The notes under the pieces are model-generated. The model saw nothing but the letters and a program-made list of their open reading frames with translations. It did not search any database and was not told the origin of the DNA. From positions 1 to 64,000 of the forward strand of contig CADCNT010000001.1 of NCBI GenBank assembly GCA_902802905.1: a stretch of 64,000 bases of DNA. The letters run 5' to 3'. The position numbers and the translations under genes are program-made. The first letter of the stretch is position 1; each line of letters opens with the position of its first letter. Positions 23,283 to 30,948 of this stretch are shown here, in pieces. This stretch comes from an uncultured Erysipelotrichaceae bacterium (GTDB lineage: Bacteria > Bacillota_I > Bacilli_A > RFN20 > CAG-826).

Positions 23283-25130
23283 ATGGCTATTAAAAATATA
23301 CAATATCAAAGAGCGTATTACGAAAACGAAGCTAATGCGAATAAGTATATGTCCTATGTCAATGGGGCAGCGGGCGCTTTAGCTATCGTCATGTGGTTTT
23401 TATATTTCTTTAGAGTATTTCTAATCCCTGATCACTTTTATGTTGCTGTTTTAGTCATTTTTGCCGCTATTGCCGCATTAATGTTTGCTCCGTTATTCCT
23501 TGTGAAGACTAATTTAATCAGAAAGCCAGGATACAAATACTTTATTTTGTTTTCCCTTTTAGCGGTTATTGCGGCTTTAAATATCGCTCTTCCTAAACAT
23601 AGCTTATTATTCTGGCCTTTTGCTGTTTTAATCGCGTCACATTACTATAACCCTACCATTGGTGTAGTAGTTTTTGGTGTCACTATTGTTTTAATGCTTT
23701 TCTGCATATATGCCGGTATGTTCTTTGGCGAATTTGATGAGAACTTATTCGGTGGTGGAGTGATTATGCCTGACCAAACCATCGGCACAGTTGAGACATA
23801 TGAAGAAAGAGTGGAACTTTTAAATACATTAAGGGCTAACGGAAATAACCGATACTTAAAAGTTTTAGTGTACTATTTCTTCCCTCGAGCGATGATTGTC
23901 ACTTTATTCTTTATGGTCTCTAATCTTCTTAATAGAAGAACATATAAACTCCTTGACAGTGAGATTAAAATCCACGACGAACAAGAAAAAGCGAGAACTG
24001 AATTAAACGTTGCTAAAGAGATTCAAATTAACACTCTTCCGGAAGAATTTATCAATTCAGATGATGTTGAAATTGTGGGTGAACTAAAAGCCGCTAAACA
24101 AGTAGGCGGAGACCTATATGATTATCTAGATATTGATAAAGATCATGTCGCAGTATTAGTTGGTGATGTCTCTGGAAAAGGGGTACCGGCTGCAATGTTT
24201 ATGATGAAAACCATCACCTCATTTAGAGATTTTGCTGCTCCGAACAAAACCCCTTCACAAATTTTAAAAGAAGTTAACGCCTCTATTATTAAAGGTAATA
24301 AAAAGAGCATGTTTGTCACATGCTTCCTAGCAATTCTTGATAAAAGGACTGGCAAGGTAGTTTACTCCAACGCCGGACATAATCCTCCTATCGTTGGTTC
24401 TAATAACAATTATCGTTTCTTAAAACCAAATTCTGGCTTTATTCTTGGTTGCTTTAAAGATTTGCCTCTAAAAGATGAAGAATTAACTTTAAAGTCTGGA
24501 GAAAGCATCACTATTTATACAGATGGTATCACCGAAGCCATTAATTCTGATGGAGAATTCTTTGGCGAAGAAAGATTAATTAATATCTTCAATAAACGCG
24601 AATTTACATGCGTTATTGAACTCCATCACACCATCAAAGATGAAATTGCTGAATTTGTGAAAAGCGCTCCTCAAAGCGACGATATTACTTTTGTAACTAT
24701 GAAATATCAAGGCAATAACTACTCTTACGAAGAAAAGATGTTTAAAGCCACAATCGAGAATACTAAAGATATGTTATCGTTCATTAGCGGCTTTGTTGAT
24801 AAATATAATGTGCCTGAAGATTTCAAAACCAAATTATTAATCGTGGGAGATGAAATATTGTCTAATATAATTAGACATGGTTATGAAAATAAAGGCGGAG
24901 ATATCTTTATCCGTTTGTTATTTGATAAAGATAAAAATGAACTTGCTTTAACTATCATTGATCACGCAAGAGCGTTCAATCAACTAGAAGTTAATAAACC
25001 AACTTATAGTGAAGGTAAACCATTAGAAGAAGGCGGATTAGGCTTGGTTATCGTGAAAAAGATTATGACCGAGTGTGCTTACGACCGTATTAATGACAAG
25101 AATATCCTTGTCTTTAAAAAGAAATTTTAA
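23283..25130 (+). CDS. Membrane SpoIIE/RsbU-type phosphatase fused to RsbW-like kinase domain
   Basis: A 615-residue protein. About five to six N-terminal membrane helices (residues 25-225) precede a PP2C-type phosphatase (VAKEIQINTLPEEF, GGDLYDYLDIDKDH, VGDVSGKGVPAAMFM, SNAGHNPP, YTDGITEA, about 235-475). A C-terminal GHKL kinase domain follows: GDEILSNIIRHGYEN, IDHARAFNQL (the usual G1 glycine is Ala) and GGLGLVIVKK. Thus the phosphatase and the opposing kinase of a partner switch sit in one membrane protein, with the STAS protein upstream as shared substrate. An RsbT-like or small-molecule stimulus is unknown. Confidence 0.85.
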   Translation: MAIKNIQYQRAYYENEANANKYMSYVNGAAGALAIVMWFLYFFRVFLIPDHFYVAVLVIFAAIAALMFAPLFLVKTNLIRKPGYKYFILFSLLAVIAALNIALPKHSLLFWPFAVLIASHYYNPTIGVVVFGVTIVLMLFCIYAGMFFGEFDENLFGGGVIMPDQTIGTVETYEERVELLNTLRANGNNRYLKVLVYYFFPRAMIVTLFFMVSNLLNRRTYKLLDSEIKIHDEQEKARTELNVAKEIQINTLPEEFINSDDVEIVGELKAAKQVGGDLYDYLDIDKDHVAVLVGDVSGKGVPAAMFMMKTITSFRDFAAPNKTPSQILKEVNASIIKGNKKSMFVTCFLAILDKRTGKVVYSNAGHNPPIVGSNNNYRFLKPNSGFILGCFKDLPLKDEELTLKSGESITIYTDGITEAINSDGEFFGEERLINIFNKREFTCVIELHHTIKDEIAEFVKSAPQSDDITFVTMKYQGNNYSYEEKMFKATIENTKDMLSFISGFVDKYNVPEDFKTKLLIVGDEILSNIIRHGYENKGGDIFIRLLFDKDKNELALTIIDHARAFNQLEVNKPTYSEGKPLEEGGLGLVIVKKIMTECAYDRINDKNILVFKKKF

Positions 25131-25150
25131 TAACTAGAAGGAGATAATTA

Positions 25151-25342
25151 ATGAAACAAGAATTATTAAAAGGATTAAGCGAAGAACAAATCGCTAAAAT
25201 CAAAGCATGCAAAAATCAAGAAGAGATTTTAGAATTAGCGAAGGCTGAAGGCGTCGAATTAACTGATGAACAACTAAATGCTATCAGTGGTGGATGCGGC
25301 ACTAACAGCAACAATCATAACCATAGAAAAATTGATGACTAA
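25151..25342 (+). CDS. Nif11-type RiPP precursor peptide with double-glycine leader
   Basis: A 63-residue peptide. The leader SEEQIAKIKACKNQEEILEL ... AEGVELTDEQLNAISGG follows the Nif11-like leader pattern (helical leader, GVELTDEQL, cleavage after Gly-Gly at 47-48). The predicted core is the 15 residues CGTNSNNHNHRKIDD, rich in Asn and His with a single Cys. AGGAG (25138-25142) sits before the ATG and the gap to the kinase gene is only 20 bases, so it shares the partner-switch operon. No modifying enzyme or C39 protease/exporter is in the window. It may be a natural product, a signal, or an unmodified peptide. Confidence 0.78.
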   Translation: MKQELLKGLSEEQIAKIKACKNQEEILELAKAEGVELTDEQLNAISGGCGTNSNNHNHRKIDD

Positions 25343-25401
25343 TTTGTTAACAATTTTTCATAAAGCATAAGTTGACTCTAGTTAAATCATTTTATCTTAA
25401 T

Positions 25402-25431
25402 AGGACTACCATAACTTGGTGGTCCTTTTTA
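25402..25431 (+). terminator. Terminator of the partner-switch operon
   Basis: AGGACTACCA (25402-25411) pairs with TGGTGGTCCT (25417-25426), followed by TTTTTAT. Confidence 0.8.
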
Positions 25432-25467
25432 TCTAATTATCTTTTTCAATGTGCTAAAATAATACCA

Positions 25468-25932
25468 ATGAAAAAACTATTATTGCCTCTATCGATATTG
25501 TTATTATCTACTTCTTTAACCGGTTGCACTGATGATGATTCTTGGAAAAAAGAGTATGGCACTCCTGAGCTATTTTTAAACACAGTAATAAATGGCAACT
25601 ATCCTCCACGTTTTTATAAATATGAAACCGAAAGCCAGACTATGGATGATAATTTTGAAGTTGCTAATTACATTTTAAACGCCGGACCATTTGAGGCTAG
25701 CAAAAATAAAAGCAAGAGAGTAGAAAAATATTTTACTTATCAAGGGTATTGGCAAGCCGCTACAAGCGGACCTAATTATTGTAATATGTCTATTTGGGAA
25801 GACGGTTTTATTGTAATTAGACACAAAAGGTCTTTAGGAAGATTACAAGCTGTTTACTTCACAATGGACCCTAATAAGGCTATAGATGCAGTCGACTTTG
25901 TTTTTAACAAGATCGAATTAACGCAATCATAA
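25468..25932 (+). CDS. Lipoprotein of unknown function
   Basis: A 154-residue lipoprotein starting at ATG 25468; an in-frame start at 25372 has no site and the signal peptide begins at MKKLLLPLSILLLSTSLTGC, with the lipobox SLTGC. The mature domain (ELFLNTVINGNYPPRFYKYE ... GYWQAATSGPNYCNMSIWED) is not recognised. -10 TAAAAT (25455-25460) ends seven bases before the ATG, predicting a leaderless mRNA. It stands alone. Function unknown. Confidence 0.7.
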   Translation: MKKLLLPLSILLLSTSLTGCTDDDSWKKEYGTPELFLNTVINGNYPPRFYKYETESQTMDDNFEVANYILNAGPFEASKNKSKRVEKYFTYQGYWQAATSGPNYCNMSIWEDGFIVIRHKRSLGRLQAVYFTMDPNKAIDAVDFVFNKIELTQS

Positions 25933-25944
25933 ACACTAAAATGA

Positions 25945-25988
25945 TTTGATATAATGATAAAGACCAACAAAATGTTGGTTTTTTTCTT
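25945..25988 (+). promoter_or_regulatory. Promoter directly followed by a terminator hairpin
   Basis: The 20 bases at 25945-25964 are identical to 144-163 at the tRNA-Gly promoter and include TATAAT (25950-25955). The hairpin ACCAAC/GTTGGT (25963-25979) with TTTTTTT follows at the expected transcription start, so a promoter here would make only a tiny RNA. The hairpin alone serves as the terminator of the lipoprotein gene. Confidence 0.45.
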
Positions 25989-26012
25989 TTTGAAATCTAT
26001 AATATTGAAACA

Positions 26013-26062
26013 GCGGAGTTCGGCCTCAAAATCCTTCGCTATACAAAAGAAAACCAAGGAGA
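26013..26062 (+). promoter_or_regulatory. preQ1-I-like riboswitch candidate
   Basis: Stem GCGGAG (26013-26018) pairs with CTTCGC (26034-26039). The loop starts TTCGG and can pair its GG with the CC at 26054-26055 in an A-rich tail (TATACAAAAGAAAACCAAGG) that merges with the AAGGAG site (26056-26061). This is the layout of a preQ1 class-I pseudoknot over a ribosome binding site, and the next gene is a queuosine-precursor-transporter homologue. A promoter (TTGGTT 25975, TATAAT 25998-26003) would start transcription right at the stem. The loop is longer than usual. Confidence 0.5.
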
Positions 26063-26070
26063 AATTATTT

Positions 26071-26835
26071 ATGAATATTTTTAAACGTTGCCACCAAAAG
26101 GTGAAACAGTCTTTTAAGGAATCTGTTTTACTTTTAAGAAGTATCCCTTCTGTCGTTGTGGCGCTTTTTGTTACTTCGGTGATTACGATGAACATATTAG
26201 CAAATAAGACTTTGTACCAAAGCCAATATTTAGCTATTGATGCTGGAATACTGGTGAGCTGGCTATCATTTTTATCAATGGATATTGTCACTAAACATTT
26301 TGGCCCAAGGGCATCTACTAGAATGTCAATCTTCGCGGTCGCTGTTAATTTACTTGTGTGTTTAATCTTTTATATTGCAAGTATTATTCCTACAGGTACT
26401 GATTTTTCTGCATTCAATTCGGTAGTGGGAGGAACATGGTTTATTTTATTAAGCTCTACTGTTGCTTTTATTTCTAGCGCGATTATTAATAACTTTATGA
26501 ATTATGGTATAGGCAAATTATTCCATAAGAATCCAGATGGAAAGTTAGCGTTTGTCACAAGAACCTATATTTCTACATTTGTTGGTCAATTCTTTGATAA
26601 TTTAATATTCGCTGTCCTCACCTTTACGGTGTTTGCTCCGATATTCTGGAATGGTTTCCATTGGACATTTATTCAATGTGTAACATGCTCTATTCTAGGA
26701 GCGGGATTAGAATTGTTGTTTGAGATCGTATTCTCTCCAATTGGCTACGCAATTTGCAAGAATTGGAAAAGAAATACAGTGGGAGAGAGCTATTTTATTT
26801 ATATGAAGGAGAAAAGAAATGAAAGTCTTAATTAG
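26071..26835 (+). CDS. VUT/YhhQ-family queuosine precursor transporter
   Basis: A 254-residue protein with about six membrane helices. ITMNILANKTLY, AIDAGILVSWLSFLSMDIV and FGPRASTRMSIFAVAVNL are typical of the VUT/YhhQ family that imports preQ0/preQ1 for queuosine synthesis. The start at 26071 follows AAGGAG at 26056-26061; an upstream in-frame ATG at 25954 lies in the leader and is not used. The preQ1-like leader supports the assignment. It overlaps the SDR gene by 17 bases. Confidence 0.78.
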   Translation: MNIFKRCHQKVKQSFKESVLLLRSIPSVVVALFVTSVITMNILANKTLYQSQYLAIDAGILVSWLSFLSMDIVTKHFGPRASTRMSIFAVAVNLLVCLIFYIASIIPTGTDFSAFNSVVGGTWFILLSSTVAFISSAIINNFMNYGIGKLFHKNPDGKLAFVTRTYISTFVGQFFDNLIFAVLTFTVFAPIFWNGFHWTFIQCVTCSILGAGLELLFEIVFSPIGYAICKNWKRNTVGESYFIYMKEKRNESLN

Positions 26836-27478
26836 TGGAGCCTCTAAAGGAATTGGCTTAAGTGTTACTAGATATTTCTTAAAGAAGGGTTATGAAGTAT
26901 ATGGTTTAGATTTAAGTGATAGTGATTTAATTCATATGAGATATCATCATTATGTAGTTGATATTAAAGACAAAGATAAATTACCTGATATTGAGGGAGT
27001 TGAACTATTGTTCAACAACGCTGGGCTACAAAACTCAGAAGATGATATCGCTAATAACTTAGTGGGCACGATTAATGTCACGGAGAAATATGGAGTTCAA
27101 CCAAGCATTAAATCGATTTTGTTTAACGCCTCTGCGAGTGCGAGAAGCGGCTTTGAATATCCGGAGTATGTTGCCTCTAAAGCTGGAATAGTGGGCTATA
27201 TGAAAAATGTCGCTACTAGAGTTGCTAAATATCAAGCAACTTGTAATTCTATTTCTTTAGGTGGAGTGTTAACCGATTCTAATAAACCAGTAATGGATGA
27301 TAAAGAGTCGTGGAGTAAAATCATGGAAGTAACTCCACTTAAAAAATGGATGAGTTTAGATGAAGTGGATAAATGGGTTTATTTTCTTCTAGATAAAAAT
27401 AAATCAATGTCCGGTCAAGACATATTAATAGACAACGGAGAATATAACTTAAACAACACATTCGTGTGGCCTAAATAA
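26819..27478 (+). CDS. Short-chain dehydrogenase/reductase
   Basis: A 219-residue classical SDR. NAD(P) site GASKGIG, NNAG, catalytic serine region LFNASASA and YVASK (Tyr-x3-Lys) are present. The substrate is unknown. The start overlaps the transporter gene by 17 bases and has GAAGGAGAAAAG before it, so translation is coupled. No known queuosine step uses such an enzyme, so co-transcription may be chance. Confidence 0.85.
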   Translation: MKVLISGASKGIGLSVTRYFLKKGYEVYGLDLSDSDLIHMRYHHYVVDIKDKDKLPDIEGVELLFNNAGLQNSEDDIANNLVGTINVTEKYGVQPSIKSILFNASASARSGFEYPEYVASKAGIVGYMKNVATRVAKYQATCNSISLGGVLTDSNKPVMDDKESWSKIMEVTPLKKWMSLDEVDKWVYFLLDKNKSMSGQDILIDNGEYNLNNTFVWPK

Positions 27479-27481
27479 AAG

Positions 27482-27505
27482 AAAAGAACCTTATAGGTTC
27501 TTTTT
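27482..27505. terminator. Bidirectional terminator
   Basis: AAAAGAACC (27482-27490) pairs with GGTTCTTTT (27496-27504) around TTATA, serving the SDR gene and the convergent RyR-domain gene, whose stop codon it overlaps. Confidence 0.8.
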
Positions 27506-29890
27506 GTTTGGATCGAAGAATCTTGCAGCCAAGACATTCATGTAATCATAGCCATATATATTCTTCATTGCTTCTGTTTTTAAATCTCTTGTTGGGATAA
27601 TATCGTCATGAAGCTTAACATATTGCTTTGTATATTTTCTTCTATCTAGAACGTATAGATTATTATTTTGGAATTCTTCATTATCCGTCTTAGAGTTTGC
27701 ATTACGTGAGAAGATGAATCCGTTAATGATAGTAAATCTATTCCATCTGATATGTTCGATTTGTGCTAAGTAATTATAAATTTCAGTTTTCTTTTCTGGA
27801 GTTAATTCCTTGAATGAATCGAAATAGGCTTTGTAATAGCGATAGAATAGATGAGCGTATTTACTTGATTCACGGTTATAGCTTGAACTATCGTAGACAT
27901 TATCGTTGATACCAAAGGTATCAGTTAAATATTGGAGTAATATTTCTTCGTGTTCTCCATAATGATAAATATCTAAAAGTTTTTCTCTTGTTGCTACATA
28001 TTCGTGTTTTAAAGTGACTTTTTCCCGATCGTAATAGTAGATATCTGACAATCTGCTATAGATTGCGTTTGTTTGACGCGATTCTTCTTCAGAAATGATG
28101 TTTTCATATGTAAACATATTTTCATAGTCACCATAGGCAATAACATTGATGCCAGGATGGACTTTTTCTTCTAGCTTAGAATTCCAGAACAATCTCTTTT
28201 CAGCATTTTCTTCTCTTAAGTTAACAAATATATCTAATTGCCATGGATCTTCTTTGTAGCAATCATTGTCATAGACATCTTGTCTAATGCTTCTTAATAA
28301 TGCGTTAGAAAGTTCAATATTTCTTTCATCATTACCCATAGAAACAATAATGGAATTAATCATTCTGCTCTTACAGCATTGTACGATTTCGTTTAGCACA
28401 CCGCTATTTTTGCAGTCGATATCGTAAAAACAGAAAATTGGGAAATTCATTTCATCATACTCGCGTCCATATTTATTCTCCAAAATGTCGCTGCCGTTTA
28501 CTGTTTTTTTAAGCTTTAGACCTTTTTCTAAAAATTCATGTCTTTCCGCAAAAACGATTGATGGATGCGATAACTCGTATACACTGGCAAATGAATTGAT
28601 GTTACGATCAAAAATGTGGGCTTCAAAACCACTAGATATATCTGTTCCTTCACAAACACTAGTGGAATCAATGTATAAGTTCTTTAGTGATGCTTGTCCG
28701 TTTGGTCCAAATCCAATCACTAGGACACGTTGGATATCATCTCTAGTTTTATTCAAAGTGCTGGTTTTAAGAATTCTCTTTTCTTCAATATCTTGACGTT
28801 TCTTAAGAAGTGATAGTCCACATAGCTGTGCTTCAGAGAAACCTTTTATACGGAAAAACTTTTTATAAATGAAATAAAATGTGTTCTCGCTAGTGCCTTC
28901 AGGCAATTTTGATTTCAACATCTCTTCGAAGAATTCAGAATTGACCTCATTATTTACATATACAAAGTATTGAATGTAGTTTTTGTCGATATTTCTAATA
29001 TCTTTGGTGTTTTGATTGGAGTTTTCAAACAAGCGATTGCCTTGTTCTTCCATTTCTTCAATATGTTTGGAATATTTTCGAATCATGCATTCGATGTCAT
29101 CAAAAATAATGTCGGAATTACGAATTTCGTTTCCTCTATTGGATTCATCTCTTTCCATAGCGAAGATATGAACTTTGGATATTCTCCAGAATCTAATGCC
29201 AAGGCTATCGATAATTGGTTTCTTTTCTTTTTCAGTAGCTTTCTTTTCAATCGAAACAAAGTAGTAGCCACTAGCTCTAATCTTCTTATGTAATTCGTTT
29301 TTAGCATCGAAAGTATCAATTTCATCACTAGCAAAGATGATCTTAAATGGAACATGTTCTCTTCTACAACGATTCTCAATACCAACCGCTAAAGCGTATG
29401 ATTCATCAGTAACTTTAGTAAAGATGTAGAATTCGGTTCTTGGACTCTTTGGTAAGGACAAAGCAATACGGGATTGTAAGGAATAATTAAATCCAGTAAA
29501 GATAACGACAACGTAAGTAACAGCGACCCACAGTGTTGCATAGAAGTATAACAAGTCATATAATCCTGGGTTTTCTTGACCTTCGAAGGAGAAAACACCA
29601 ATAGTGGCGTATATGGTTTGCACAGAGAATGTTAAATATTCTTGGAATGTATGTACGCCTTTAGAAAGAACACATATCATTCTAATAGCTAAGCCTAATA
29701 GAGATACAAGGATTAAGAAGAATGCTCTTTTTCCCCAGTCTGAACGTTTTCTCAGCATTTTATATGCAAAGAAATAGAATGTGAGATATGCGATTACCGC
29801 AAATAAGACAATAGAAGCCATAGAAATAAGGACTGATAAAACAATGTCCCATTCTCTGGACCCAGTTAATAAAATAGATAAATTATTCAT
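27491..29890 (-). CDS. Channel-like membrane protein with TrkA-N and RyR domains
   Basis: A 799-residue protein. Four N-terminal hydrophobic segments (about 15-43, 56-76, 88-100, 112-134); the third region, FSVQTIYATIGVFSFEG, resembles the pore loop of potassium channels but lacks the TVGYG filter. A soluble part follows with a Rossmann/TrkA-N-type site VLVIGFGPNGQAS (GFGPNG at 393-398), and an RyR-like segment near the end, LAQIEHIRWNRF (about 708-719), the hallmark of prokaryotic RyR domains. Such combinations are thought to sense nucleotide-like ligands. It could be a ligand-gated effector or channel; this is inference. Confidence 0.7.
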   Translation of the reverse strand: MNNLSILLTGSREWDIVLSVLISMASIVLFAVIAYLTFYFFAYKMLRKRSDWGKRAFFLILVSLLGLAIRMICVLSKGVHTFQEYLTFSVQTIYATIGVFSFEGQENPGLYDLLYFYATLWVAVTYVVVIFTGFNYSLQSRIALSLPKSPRTEFYIFTKVTDESYALAVGIENRCRREHVPFKIIFASDEIDTFDAKNELHKKIRASGYYFVSIEKKATEKEKKPIIDSLGIRFWRISKVHIFAMERDESNRGNEIRNSDIIFDDIECMIRKYSKHIEEMEEQGNRLFENSNQNTKDIRNIDKNYIQYFVYVNNEVNSEFFEEMLKSKLPEGTSENTFYFIYKKFFRIKGFSEAQLCGLSLLKKRQDIEEKRILKTSTLNKTRDDIQRVLVIGFGPNGQASLKNLYIDSTSVCEGTDISSGFEAHIFDRNINSFASVYELSHPSIVFAERHEFLEKGLKLKKTVNGSDILENKYGREYDEMNFPIFCFYDIDCKNSGVLNEIVQCCKSRMINSIIVSMGNDERNIELSNALLRSIRQDVYDNDCYKEDPWQLDIFVNLREENAEKRLFWNSKLEEKVHPGINVIAYGDYENMFTYENIISEEESRQTNAIYSRLSDIYYYDREKVTLKHEYVATREKLLDIYHYGEHEEILLQYLTDTFGINDNVYDSSSYNRESSKYAHLFYRYYKAYFDSFKELTPEKKTEIYNYLAQIEHIRWNRFTIINGFIFSRNANSKTDNEEFQNNNLYVLDRRKYTKQYVKLHDDIIPTRDLKTEAMKNIYGYDYMNVLAARFFDPNKKNL

Positions 29891-30040
29891 AGTATTTCCT
29901 CAATATCTTTACTAATTGCATTAATATAATACAATTATTCTCCATATAGGTAAAATACAAAAGCCTAATTGCCTAATTGATAAATTGCTTAAATAATCTC
30001 CTAAATTATTTTAAAATAATTAAGAAAGAAGTGATTAGTT

Positions 30041-30940
30041 ATGAAAATCGGAAGATTTGGCATGGAACTTTTAAAGACTTATCTAACTATTTCAAATAAG
30101 AAAGCCTTTAAGAACCATCCTCCAAGAGATGCATTTAGATCAAGAATAAACATCCCTTATATTGATGATGGAAGTGAATATCACACTTATGATGTTTATT
30201 TAGCTGATGAATCAAATAGAAAACATTGCTGTATATTAGATATCCATGGTGGTTCATATATCTTTGGCAATCATAGATATAACTACCCCTATGCGTATTA
30301 TTTATTAAAGGCTGGTTTTGATGTTGTCTTATTAGATTACGCTCCTAATGATGGGAAAAAAGATATCTATGATTTATTTAAAGATGTTTGCTTAAATTTG
30401 AGACATTTAAAGAACCGATTAGAAGAATACGACTTAGCTGACGACACATTTGTTATTAGTGGCGATTCTGCTGGTGGGCATATTGCTTTGCTTATTTCTA
30501 CTGCAATGCAATGCGAAGATGTTGCCAAAGCAACTCAATTAAATGTTGAAGAGTTTGATATTAGAGCTACAGTTGTTTCCTGTCCGGTATATGATTTTGC
30601 TAATCTTCCTCACGGTGCTTTAAAAAGTAATGCCTTGGAAAGAATGCTTGGTCCTAGATATAACGACATTCGTCATTTAGAAATCTATTCAGCAAGAACA
30701 TATATCAATCAACATAGACTTCCTCTATTTGTTTCAACTAGTAATCACGATTTCCTTAGAAGTGAGTCGCTTATGCTTGCTAGAGAAGTGAAGGGCAAAG
30801 AGAACTTTAAACTTGTTGATATCAAAACCGAAAACAAGGAAGCTAATCACGTTCATAATGTCACAAAGATTGATTTGCCAGAGTCGATTGAAGTGAATAA
30901 TGCAATTATAGAATTTATTGACGACATAATTAATAAGTAG
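30041..30940 (+). CDS. Alpha/beta hydrolase (HSL-type esterase)
   Basis: A 299-residue carboxylesterase-like enzyme. The oxyanion motif is DIHGGSYIFG, the nucleophile elbow is SGDSAGGHIALL (Ser about 148), and the acid-His pair lies in STSNHDFLRSESL and EANHVHNVT. This is the hormone-sensitive-lipase group. There is no signal peptide. AGAAAGAAGTGA precedes the ATG. The next gene begins eight bases downstream. Confidence 0.85.
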   Translation: MKIGRFGMELLKTYLTISNKKAFKNHPPRDAFRSRINIPYIDDGSEYHTYDVYLADESNRKHCCILDIHGGSYIFGNHRYNYPYAYYLLKAGFDVVLLDYAPNDGKKDIYDLFKDVCLNLRHLKNRLEEYDLADDTFVISGDSAGGHIALLISTAMQCEDVAKATQLNVEEFDIRATVVSCPVYDFANLPHGALKSNALERMLGPRYNDIRHLEIYSARTYINQHRLPLFVSTSNHDFLRSESLMLAREVKGKENFKLVDIKTENKEANHVHNVTKIDLPESIEVNNAIIEFIDDIINK

Positions 30941-30948
30941 GTTACTAT

